60,592 bases of DNA, from the NCBI GenBank assembly GCA_964545045.1, contig CAZJEN010000021.1, forward strand, positions 1-60,592, written 5' to 3'. Made by a program: the position numbers and the translations under genes. The notes beneath the pieces are model-generated. The model did no database searches. It saw only the letters and a list, made by a program, of their open reading frames with translations, and was not told where the DNA came from. Source of the DNA: SIG307 sp964545045. Lineage in GTDB: Bacteria > Bacillota > Clostridia > Lachnospirales > Lachnospiraceae. Positions 41,502 to 49,320 of this stretch are shown one piece after another (the stretch's first letter is position 1; every line of letters begins with the position of its first letter).

Positions 41502-43754
41502 TTACAATGCCGCCTTCTGGGCCTTTGCTGCTCTCTGACGCATACGGACTCTTCTGGTGGAAAGCTCTTTTCCGTTGAAGGTGAAGGTCTCCACTCTTGC
41601 GTGGAACGCGCCGGCAAATGCCAAGGCGTTGTCGTTTTTATCAAAGGTGATGGCCTTTACGCCGCGGCTGGCTTTCTTAAGCTCCGGAACATCCTCCACC
41701 GGGAAGGCGAGAGATGCCATGCCCTCGGTCAGAAGGATTACCTTCATGTTGCCGGAAAGCACATCTGCTGCGGACATCATGGAAACACCAATAACGGTGT
41801 CGCCGTCATCTAACTTCGTAGCGGCAATCATGGAACGACCGGTTTCGAATTCGATACCGGATACCCGCTTGATAAAGCCGTTCTTGGTGGTAAACAGTAA
41901 TTGCGATTCAAATAAATCCTCAAAGGCGGTATACAGCACCGCGTCCTCCTTACCGATCTTGCAAAGGGTATGAATGAGAACACCCTTGTCCTTCATCTTA
42001 CACTTCGGAATGGCCGAAGCCTTTACCTGGAACATATTGCCCTGGGCGGTGAAGAGACAAAGCTTGTCGTTGTTCTTCATCTTCACGATGTGGGCATATT
42101 CCTTCTTGCTTTCCTCGGCGGTTCTGCCAAAGGCTGCCACATCAATGGACTTGGTGTAACCGAACTTATCCACAAGCACATAGATATCTTCAATCTTTTC
42201 TTCCACAACGTAGTCGGCCTGCTCCACATTGGCAAGTTCCGTCTTACGCGGAACGGCGAACTTCTTGCGGAACTCCTTTAACTGGGTTTTGATAACGCTG
42301 TGAAGCTCGTTTTGGTCGGAAAGAATGGTGTTGTAAGTGGCGATGTTTGCGTGGAGCGTGTCGCTTTCCTCGTGGAGCTTCAAAATCTCCAAACCGATCA
42401 AACGGCCTAACGGCATAGCTAAAATCGCATCGGCCTGACGCTCGGTAAAGTCAAGCTTTGCCGCCTGCTTTTTGGAAGCTTCGGACTTAAATTTGATGTC
42501 CGTAGTGTCGCCGGCGGTGAGACAAGCCTTTGCCTGCTTTACGCTGGTACTGCCTCGTAAAATTTCGATGATCAAATCAATGACATCCGTAGCACGGATT
42601 AAGCCGCCTACGATTTCAAGGCGTTCCTCCGCTTTTTTTAACAGATGCTGATATTCTTTGGTATATAACTCTTCCTGAAACAGTACGAACTCTTCCAGAA
42701 GAGACTTTAAATTAAAGATATACGGCTGTTGTTCTTTTACCGCCAGCATATTCACACCGTAGGTGTCTTCCAAACCGGTCTTCTTAAAGAGACCGTTTAA
42801 CAGGTTGTCGATATCCCGGTCCTTCTTTACTTCTACCACGATGCGGACGTCCTTGGTGGACTCGTCTCTTACATCGTACATTTCCTCGAACACTTTGTCC
42901 TTCATGAGCTGGGCAAGATTTTCCACCAGACGGGTCTTGCTGCCGGCTGCGGTGTACGGAATCTCCGTAAAGACGATATTCTTTCTGCCACCTTCGCTGT
43001 TCTCGATTTCGTGCTTTGCGCGGACCTTAATCTTTCCTTCGCCGGTAGCGTAGATAGACGGGAGTATGTCCGCATTGGTGATAATACCGCCGGTCGGGAA
43101 ATCCGGGCCCTGAATATGGTGCATCAAACCTTCTAAGGTGATGTTCGGCTTGTCCAAAATGGCAATGGCCGCATCAATGACTTCTCCCGGATTGTGCGGC
43201 GGCATATTGGTGGTCATACCTACCGCAATACCGGTAGTACCGTTAATTAATAGGTTCGGGAGCATGGCCGGAAGCACCTTCGGCTCCTTTTCGCTGTTAT
43301 CAAAGTTCGGCATAAAGTCAACCAAGCCCTGCTCCAGATGAGAGAGGAGTGTCATGGCACCTTCGGAAAGGCGGGCCTCGGTGTATCGCATGGCTGCGGC
43401 ACCGTCACCGTCGATGGAACCGAAGTTACCGTGGCCGTCGATTAACGGAATGGCCAGGGAGTAGTCTTCGGACATGTGTACCAGTGCTTCGTAGATGGAG
43501 GAGTCACCGTGGGGATGATATTTACCCATGGTGTCGCCGACGATACGGGCACTCTTACGGTGCGGTTTCTTCGGGTCTAAGCCAAGCTCCATCATAGAAT
43601 AAAGGATTCGTCTCTGAACCGGCTTTAAACCGTCTCTGACATCCGGAATGGCACGGTCAATAATGGTGTTGACCGCATAGTCACGGAAGGAGGTTTTCAT
43701 TTCCTCGGAATAATCCAACTGAATAATATTACTGTTTTCAAAATTCTCAGACAT
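41502..43754 (-). CDS. parC: Topoisomerase IV subunit A (ParC/GyrA family)
   Basis: Start 43754 after AAGGAGGTG. 750 residues. The breakage-reunion core has RAIPDVRDGLKPVQRRIL, the quinolone-region motif HPHGDSSIYEALV near residue 80, and the catalytic Tyr in MRYTEARLS near 122. The C-terminal domain is a short, diverged beta-propeller (with DKLCLFTAQGNMFQVKA), and no GyrA box (QRRGGKG) is seen. The shorter length and missing box favour topoisomerase IV over gyrase, but in this family of bacteria a second gyrase-like pair is hard to separate by eye. It is the second gene after parE, 11 bases apart. Confidence 0.85.
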   Translation of the reverse strand: MSENFENSNIIQLDYSEEMKTSFRDYAVNTIIDRAIPDVRDGLKPVQRRILYSMMELGLDPKKPHRKSARIVGDTMGKYHPHGDSSIYEALVHMSEDYSLAIPLIDGHGNFGSIDGDGAAAMRYTEARLSEGAMTLLSHLEQGLVDFMPNFDNSEKEPKVLPAMLPNLLINGTTGIAVGMTTNMPPHNPGEVIDAAIAILDKPNITLEGLMHHIQGPDFPTGGIITNADILPSIYATGEGKIKVRAKHEIENSEGGRKNIVFTEIPYTAAGSKTRLVENLAQLMKDKVFEEMYDVRDESTKDVRIVVEVKKDRDIDNLLNGLFKKTGLEDTYGVNMLAVKEQQPYIFNLKSLLEEFVLFQEELYTKEYQHLLKKAEERLEIVGGLIRATDVIDLIIEILRGSTSVKQAKACLTAGDTTDIKFKSEASKKQAAKLDFTERQADAILAMPLGRLIGLEILKLHEESDTLHANIATYNTILSDQNELHSVIKTQLKEFRKKFAVPRKTELANVEQADYVVEEKIEDIYVLVDKFGYTKSIDVAAFGRTAEESKKEYAHIVKMKNNDKLCLFTAQGNMFQVKASAIPKCKMKDKGVLIHTLCKIGKEDAVLYTAFEDLFESQLLFTTKNGFIKRVSGIEFETGRSMIAATKLDDGDTVIGVSMMSAADVLSGNMKVILLTEGMASLAFPVEDVPELKKASRGVKAITFDKNDNALAFAGAFHARVETFTFNGKELSTRRVRMRQRAAKAQKAAL

Positions 43755-43765
43755 GGGACACCTCC

Positions 43766-45790
43766 TTATACATCAAGCTTCGCGTAGCGTGCTTCTTCCA
43801 TAATGAAAGCACGGCGCGGCGGAACGTTATTACTCATAAGTAGTGTGGTGACCTCGTCGGCCTCCACGGTATCGGTAATAGACACCTGGGCAAGAATACG
43901 GGTCTCCGGGTTTAAGGTGGTTTCCCAAAGCTGGTCCGCATCCATCTCACCTAAACCTTTGTAACGCTGCAGGTCAAGAATCTTCTTGCCTTCCTTGCGG
44001 AACTGCTCCAATTCAAAGTCGTTGAACAGATACTTCTCATTCTTGGACTTCTTGCCTTTTCCTTTGCCCTTGGACTTTTTGGCTCCCTTAGCGGACTTGC
44101 CGGTGTCTGCATCGGCTTCGGAAGAAGCGCCTGCGGAATCTGCCGAGTCGCTGCCCTCCGTATCCTCATAGGTCACCTTATAAAGCGGCGGAAGACCGCG
44201 GTACACCTTGCCTTCTAAGATAAGCTCCGGCATAAACCGGTAGAAGAAGGTGAGAAGCAGGGTGCTGATGTGGGCGCCGTCTACGTCGGCATCGGTTAAA
44301 ATAATAATCTTGTCAAAACGAAGCTTGGTAATATCAAAATCGTCGCTGATACCACAGCCGAAGGCCGCAATCATGGACTTGATTTCGTTGTTCACCAAAA
44401 TCTTATCAAGGGTTGCTTTTTCTACGTTAAGAATTTTACCGCGGAGCGGAAGCACTGCCTGGGTCTTACGGTTCCGGGCAGTCTTTACGGTACCGCCTGC
44501 GGAATCACCCTCTACGATGTAGAGCTCGCATTCCTCCGGTTTTTTGGAGGAGCAGGCAGCTAACTTACTCTTAAAATCCACATCCTGCAGTTGCTTTAAT
44601 ACCGCATTGCGGGCCTTATCTCCGGCCTTTCGGGCATTGTAGGACTTCATGGAATTCTCTAAAACAGCCTTTAATTCTTCTACGTTTTTATCGAAGTAGC
44701 GGGTGACTTCGCCGGTAAATACGTCTTCCACAGCCACCTTTGCATCGGTGTTGCCAAGCTTCGTCTTGGTTTGGCCTTCAAACTGCGGGTCCGGATGCTT
44801 AATGGAAATAATGGCAAAGAGGCCGTTTCGGATATCCTTGCCGTCAAAGTTCTCATCCTTGTCCTTTAAGATGCCAAGCTCTCTTGCGTATTGGTTCATA
44901 ACGCGGGTGAGAGCGGTCTTAAAACCGGTCACCAATGTACCGCCGTCTACCACGTTGATGCGGTTACAGTAGGAGTTAATCTGCTCCTGGAAGCTGTCGG
45001 TGTACTGGAAAGCCACCTCCACCTCGATGTCGCCGCTTTTTCCTTCGATGTAAATCGGTTCCGGATGAAGCTTGTTTGTCTCGCGGGTCAGGTAGGTAAC
45101 AAAGCTCTTAATACCGAATTCTTCGTAGTAGGTCAGCTCTTCTCCCGCAATTTTATCCTTAAATACAATGGTCAGCCCCTTATTTAAGTAAGCGACTTCC
45201 TTTAATTTCTTGCGAATGATGTCCGTCTTAAACTCCACGGTTTCGAAAATGGTCGGGTCCGGATAGAAGAGAACCTTGGTACCGGTGTCGGACTTGCGGC
45301 AGCTTCCCACCACCGGCAAAAGACCGTTTTCCAGAGGCGTAATAATATGACCGCCGTCCCGGTATTCGTCCCGGTAAATCTTGCCGTCCTTTTTGATTTC
45401 TACCACCATTTTGGAGGAGAGGGCGTTCACAACGGACGCACCAACACCATGGAGACCACCGGATACCTTGTAGGCCCCGCCTCCGAACTTACCGCCGGCA
45501 TGGAGAATGGTATATACCACGCGGGCCGTCGGAATATGCTTGGTCGGGTGGATGTCCACCGGCACACCTCGGCCGTTATCCGTAATGGAAATACCGCCGT
45601 CCTTTTGTAATTCAATCTCTATACGGTCACAGAAGCCTCCTAAGTGCTCATCAATGCCGTTATCTAAAATTTCCCAAATAAGGTGATGAAGGCCGCGGCT
45701 TCCGGTACTTCCGATGTACATACCCGGACGCTTCCGTACCGCTTCCAGACCTTCCAATACAACTATCTGACTGCCGTTATATTGTTCCAT
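43766..45790 (-). CDS. parE: Topoisomerase IV subunit B (ParE/GyrB family)
   Basis: Start 45790 after AAAGGAG. 674 residues: GHKL ATPase (RKRPGMYIGSTG, DNGRGVPVD, GGLHGVGASVVNALS), transducer, and TOPRIM with EGDSAGG and ILTDADVDGAHI. About 45 residues near 541-585 form an inserted low-complexity stretch, first Ser/Ala/Asp/Glu-rich then Lys/Gly-rich (SKGKGKGKKSK), between 'YKVTYEDTEG' and 'KYLFNDFELEQF'. The DNA-gate partner ParC is encoded next. The insert may be a flexible DNA-contacting tail; its function is unknown. Confidence 0.87.
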   Translation of the reverse strand: MEQYNGSQIVVLEGLEAVRKRPGMYIGSTGSRGLHHLIWEILDNGIDEHLGGFCDRIEIELQKDGGISITDNGRGVPVDIHPTKHIPTARVVYTILHAGGKFGGGAYKVSGGLHGVGASVVNALSSKMVVEIKKDGKIYRDEYRDGGHIITPLENGLLPVVGSCRKSDTGTKVLFYPDPTIFETVEFKTDIIRKKLKEVAYLNKGLTIVFKDKIAGEELTYYEEFGIKSFVTYLTRETNKLHPEPIYIEGKSGDIEVEVAFQYTDSFQEQINSYCNRINVVDGGTLVTGFKTALTRVMNQYARELGILKDKDENFDGKDIRNGLFAIISIKHPDPQFEGQTKTKLGNTDAKVAVEDVFTGEVTRYFDKNVEELKAVLENSMKSYNARKAGDKARNAVLKQLQDVDFKSKLAACSSKKPEECELYIVEGDSAGGTVKTARNRKTQAVLPLRGKILNVEKATLDKILVNNEIKSMIAAFGCGISDDFDITKLRFDKIIILTDADVDGAHISTLLLTFFYRFMPELILEGKVYRGLPPLYKVTYEDTEGSDSADSAGASSEADADTGKSAKGAKKSKGKGKGKKSKNEKYLFNDFELEQFRKEGKKILDLQRYKGLGEMDADQLWETTLNPETRILAQVSITDTVEADEVTTLLMSNNVPPRRAFIMEEARYAKLDV

Positions 45791-45828
45791 AGCCTGACTC
45801 CTTTTCTATATATAGTGGTTTTAGTTTA

Positions 45829-45857
45829 AGTATAGCAATTATCGGAAGAAAATGCAA
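45829..45857 (-). promoter_or_regulatory. Promoter of parE-parC
   Basis: Minus strand TTGCAT (45852-45857), 17 bases, TATACT (45829-45834) preceded by TGC. Confidence 0.65.
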
Positions 45858-45980
45858 ATAAATCTTTTCCTGAGGGGGAAACCGGAAGGCAAAGGAGGAT
45901 GGGACTATTTTCTTATGAAACTTCATTAAGGAGTTCCGAAGAACGGTACGATATATAGAAGTGAAGAGGAGGGATATATT

Positions 45981-46832
45981 ATGCGTATCAATCAGGAGAC
46001 GAGGAATTTATATGTGGGAAATCTGCGACAGGCGGAACAGAAGACGCCTGAGGAAGTGGCGGAGAATCTAAAGAACGGACGAGTGTATTCCGGAAAGGTG
46101 CAGTTTCCGCAGGATAAGATTGCAGAACGTCGCAGGGCTGCCCAGGAAAAGGCCATGAATATTGTAAAGGCTGCTTTTGCGGGGGAACAGATTTTGGATG
46201 CAAGCGTAGAAGAGATGAAAATCAGCATCGAAAAGGGCAAGGATGAGATGTTGGCTCAGAAGGCGGAGTTGAACCGGATTGCCGAGGAGAAAGAAAAGCT
46301 AAAGGGGAATAACTTCCTTAGTTCCGAGGAGTATGAACGGGAGCTTGCGGAATTAAATAAGGCGGAGTCACATTTTAAAGGGCTGATTCAGGACGGCAAG
46401 AAATATGAGGACCGCACGATTCAGGCGTTGACGGATATTAAAATCGAACGAGCAAAATCCAATCCTATAGGAGAGGCGGCAAAGGAAGCGGAAGCGGTTC
46501 TGGAGGCAGGCGGCAAAGAGGTGATCGGTATGCTCTTTGAAGAAGCGAAGGAGCATATGGAAACCGAGCTTGAGAAACAGCAGGAGGCTGTGGAAGAAAA
46601 GGCGGCCGAAGAAAAAGAACTGGAGGAGCGCATCGAAGCCATGCGGGCCGAGAAGAAGGAAGAAAGAGACACCGAGACTCCTGCAATTGAGCAGTTGGAA
46701 CGTTCCACTAGACGAATGGTAAAGATTGCGGAAACCGGCGAAGCGATTCAGAAGGAATTGAAAAATGTGGTGGACCGCATGAAACTGGATTTAGAGGATT
46801 TAAAGGGCGCTGCGGTGGATGAGACATTATAG
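45981..46832 (+). CDS. Coiled-coil protein of unknown function
   Basis: ATG 45981 after GAGGAGGGA. 283 residues, no signal peptide or membrane helix, very rich in Glu, Lys and Ala. Long heptad-like stretches cover about 60-160 and 190-280, for example EKQQEAVEEKAAEEKELEE. The N-terminal ~50 residues (INQETRNLYVGNLRQAE) are not coiled-coil and look conserved in style. No known domain was recognised. It is followed 47 bases later by a membrane zincin; a shared operon is possible. Confidence 0.75.
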   Translation: MRINQETRNLYVGNLRQAEQKTPEEVAENLKNGRVYSGKVQFPQDKIAERRRAAQEKAMNIVKAAFAGEQILDASVEEMKISIEKGKDEMLAQKAELNRIAEEKEKLKGNNFLSSEEYERELAELNKAESHFKGLIQDGKKYEDRTIQALTDIKIERAKSNPIGEAAKEAEAVLEAGGKEVIGMLFEEAKEHMETELEKQQEAVEEKAAEEKELEERIEAMRAEKKEERDTETPAIEQLERSTRRMVKIAETGEAIQKELKNVVDRMKLDLEDLKGAAVDETL

Positions 46833-46879
46833 GAACAGATGATAGTGTAGAATGGAGAGAATGTATAAGGGAGGATACT

Positions 46880-47524
46880 ATGGCAAAAAAAGAAACGACT
46901 AGAGTGTTGACAAAAGCAGAACAGCAGCGGAAAGAATTTTTTGAGGCGGAGTCCGAAAAACTGGTGACGCAGGGCTATGAGCGGAAGGATTTGACCTTCG
47001 GTGTGGTGGAGGCGAATGTGTGGGCAATTGTGGTGACCTTGCCGTTAATCCTGCCGTTTCTTCTGGCATATCATGTGATGTGGGGAAAGGACAGGACAAT
47101 GTTGCCTTGGTGGGGCTATCTGCTGGGTTCTTTTCTTATTCTTGTTTTCATTGTGGCTCACGAACTGATTCATGGCGCGGTGTTTGCCTGCTTTGCAAAG
47201 GACGGATTCCGCTCGGTTGCCTTCGGTGTAATTTGGAGTATGCTGACTCCGTATTGTACCTGTAGGGAGTCGTTAAAACGGAAACATTATATGCTGGCAA
47301 TTTTGGCGCCGACGGTGGTGCTGGGAATCCTCCCGGCAGCGGTGGCGTTGGCAATCGGTTCCCGGTGGATACTGTACTTGGGAATACTCATGATTCTCGG
47401 CGGCGGAGGCGACATCATGTGCGCAATTAAGCTGGCAACCTACCGGACGAAGGGAAAGGAGTGTCTGTTCTTTGACCATCCGTATGAGGTGGGACTGGCA
47501 GTGTTTGAACGGCCGGCAAAATAA
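46880..47524 (+). CDS. DUF3267-type membrane zincin
   Basis: ATG 46880 after AGGGAGG. 214 residues: a charged N-terminus (about 1-45) and four to five membrane helices. HELIH in VAHELIHGAVFACF is the zinc-binding HExxH within a membrane segment; GGGGDIMCAIKL near residue 178 occupies the place of the third-ligand motif. This matches DUF3267, described as putative zincin peptidases of the site-2-protease kind. The substrate is unknown. A CPBP membrane protease gene follows 31 bases later. Confidence 0.82.
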   Translation: MAKKETTRVLTKAEQQRKEFFEAESEKLVTQGYERKDLTFGVVEANVWAIVVTLPLILPFLLAYHVMWGKDRTMLPWWGYLLGSFLILVFIVAHELIHGAVFACFAKDGFRSVAFGVIWSMLTPYCTCRESLKRKHYMLAILAPTVVLGILPAAVALAIGSRWILYLGILMILGGGGDIMCAIKLATYRTKGKECLFFDHPYEVGLAVFERPAK

Positions 47525-47555
47525 CATAATAGGGATTTGGAGAAGGAGGAAACAA

Positions 47556-48503
47556 ATGAAAAAGTTTTTTATCAGTATTTTAAAGGCATTGGGATATTTC
47601 GGGATTTATCTGGGAACACAGTTTTTTGTTACCTATGCATTTATGTTTATTTCCATGATCCCGGTGATTGTGAAGTATGCATCAGGTAATTACGATTTAA
47701 CAAATCCAATGATTTTTAATCAGTATATGGATGAAGTTATGCAGCCCTTGTTGGACGCGACAATACCGATTACGATTTTATCCGGTCTTTTGACGGTTGT
47801 TGTTGTATGTCTGATGTTTGTAGTCAGGAAACAAAAGGTTGCAAAGGCACTGAGTCTGCGTAAAATTTCCGGAGGAACGGGAATGTCTGTTGCAATGATG
47901 GGATTTGGCTTTAATCTTCTGTTGGGAATATTGTTCACCCTTCTGCCGGAGGCGTGGTTATCGTCCTATGAGGAGGCGGCCAATACTGCGTTTACGGGTG
48001 AGTTCTGGATTATCGCAATTATGGTAGGCATTGCGGCACCGGTGGTGGAGGAGCTCGTGTTCCGGGGATTGATTTATACCAGATTAAAGCAGGGAATGCC
48101 GGTGGCGGTAGCGGCAGTGATTACGGCGGTGTGGTTCGGAGCAATGCACGGACATCCTCTTTGGGTTGCCTATGCTGCGGTACTCGGATTGGTTATGGTT
48201 TGGATTTTTGAGCGGACGAAATCCTTATTTGCAAGTATGTTATTCCATTTCGGCTATAATCTGGTTGCTGTTATCGAGATGGCGCTGCCGGAGAGTACAC
48301 CGGACTGGGCGGGGCTTGTTATGCTTGGGGCCGGATCGGTCTTTTCGGTAATCGGGGTGTATTGGTTCTTAAAAATTCCGAAGGCGGAGGAATTGCCGGA
48401 GATTGAAGCACCGGTGATGATGCGGACAGATGTAGAAGCGGCGCCGGTGACAGAGGAAAACGTCGTTGAAAATACAGAAGAAACGACAGATATTTTCAAA
48501 TAA
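47556..48503 (+). CDS. CPBP-family intramembrane glutamic protease
   Basis: ATG 47556 after AAGGAGGA; the frame opens at 47472 but overlaps the upstream gene. 315 residues with about eight membrane helices. The CPBP/Abi signature is complete: EELVFRG near residue 165 (EExxxR), AMHGH for the first His, and FHFGYN for the second His and Asn. A Glu/Thr-rich cytosolic tail follows the last helix. Family members process CAAX-like proteins, bacteriocins or anti-sigma factors. The ECF/anti-sigma locus lies 5 kb downstream, but no direct link can be shown. Confidence 0.87.
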   Translation: MKKFFISILKALGYFGIYLGTQFFVTYAFMFISMIPVIVKYASGNYDLTNPMIFNQYMDEVMQPLLDATIPITILSGLLTVVVVCLMFVVRKQKVAKALSLRKISGGTGMSVAMMGFGFNLLLGILFTLLPEAWLSSYEEAANTAFTGEFWIIAIMVGIAAPVVEELVFRGLIYTRLKQGMPVAVAAVITAVWFGAMHGHPLWVAYAAVLGLVMVWIFERTKSLFASMLFHFGYNLVAVIEMALPESTPDWAGLVMLGAGSVFSVIGVYWFLKIPKAEELPEIEAPVMMRTDVEAAPVTEENVVENTEETTDIFK

Positions 48504-48531
48504 TACAGGTTCATATTTTTTTTCCATGGAA

Positions 48532-48562
48532 AAGGGCGGTGTGATTGGTTGACACCGCCCTT
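48532..48562. other. 11-bp perfect inverted repeat overlapping a -35
   Basis: AAGGGCGGTGT and ACACCGCCCTT flank nine bases. No T run follows on the plus strand. The right arm covers the TTGACA of the next promoter, so it could be an operator or a weak terminator of the CPBP gene. Confidence 0.6.
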
Positions 48563-48577
48563 AAAAAATCTTATAAT
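48549..48577 (+). promoter_or_regulatory. Consensus sigma-A promoter of the PHP gene
   Basis: TTGACA (48549-48554), 17 bases, TATAAT (48572-48577), 36 bases before the start codon. Confidence 0.9.
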
Positions 48578-48612
48578 AGAATCGGTTAAGTCTGTGTAAA
48601 GGAGAGTTTATT

Positions 48613-49299
48613 ATGGCTGAGTACAAATACGAAACCCATTTGCATACATGTCAGGGAAGTGCCTGCGGCCATCTGACCGGTGAGGAACAGGCAGATTTAT
48701 ATAAGGGGTTCGGGTATACCGGAATTGTGGTAACCGATCACTTTTTCAACGGAAACTGTGCGGTTCCGCGGGATTTGCCGTGGGAAGAGCGCGTAGAGCA
48801 GTTTTGCGCAGGCTACCGTAGTGCAAAAAAGCGGGGCGATGAAATTGGTTTACAGGTGTTTTTCGGCTTAGAGACTAATTTTAACGGACAGGAGTTTTTA
48901 TTGTACGGCTTGTCCGAGGAATGGTTAAAGGAACAGAAGGATATGCTTTCCTGGAGTCCGAAGGAGCAGTTTGAGAAGGTGACCGCGGCAGGAGGCTTTG
49001 TGGTACAGGCCCATCCGTACAGACTGGCACCGTGGATTCCGCAGGCGATTATTTATCCGGACTGCTGTGAGGCTTTTGAGCTTTATAATGCCCATAATGT
49101 ACCGGAGGTAAATGCCCAGGCGGTGGCGTATGCGACGGAGCACGGCATTCACGGCACCGGCGGTACGGATGCCCACGGAAGGGTACAGCCGAGAGGTGGT
49201 ATGATTTTTGAAAAGAAGTGGGAGAGTATTGCCGATTATATTACGGCGGTACGAAGCGGTACAGGCTACCGGATCATTACGGAGTTTGTAGAAATGTAA
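48613..49299 (+). CDS. PHP-domain metal-dependent phosphoesterase
   Basis: ATG 48613 after AAAGGAG. 228 residues. ETHLHT is the first PHP metal motif, VVTDHFF the second, GLETNF and QAHPYR follow, and GGTDAHG near the end closes the metal site. The fold is shared by histidinol phosphatases and various nucleotide or sugar phosphoesterases; the substrate here is unknown. It has its own promoter and lies 21 bases before the wall-polymer transferase gene, with which it is probably co-transcribed. Confidence 0.85.
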   Translation: MAEYKYETHLHTCQGSACGHLTGEEQADLYKGFGYTGIVVTDHFFNGNCAVPRDLPWEERVEQFCAGYRSAKKRGDEIGLQVFFGLETNFNGQEFLLYGLSEEWLKEQKDMLSWSPKEQFEKVTAAGGFVVQAHPYRLAPWIPQAIIYPDCCEAFELYNAHNVPEVNAQAVAYATEHGIHGTGGTDAHGRVQPRGGMIFEKKWESIADYITAVRSGTGYRIITEFVEM

Positions 49300-49320
49300 G
49301 AGAGTTTCCTGGAGGCAATT

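Noticed and set aside
41502..45790. Calling the pair gyrA/gyrB
   Set aside because: No GyrA box is seen, the A subunit is short, and the B-then-A order away from any dnaA/recF neighbourhood fits topoisomerase IV better, though certainty needs a phylogeny.
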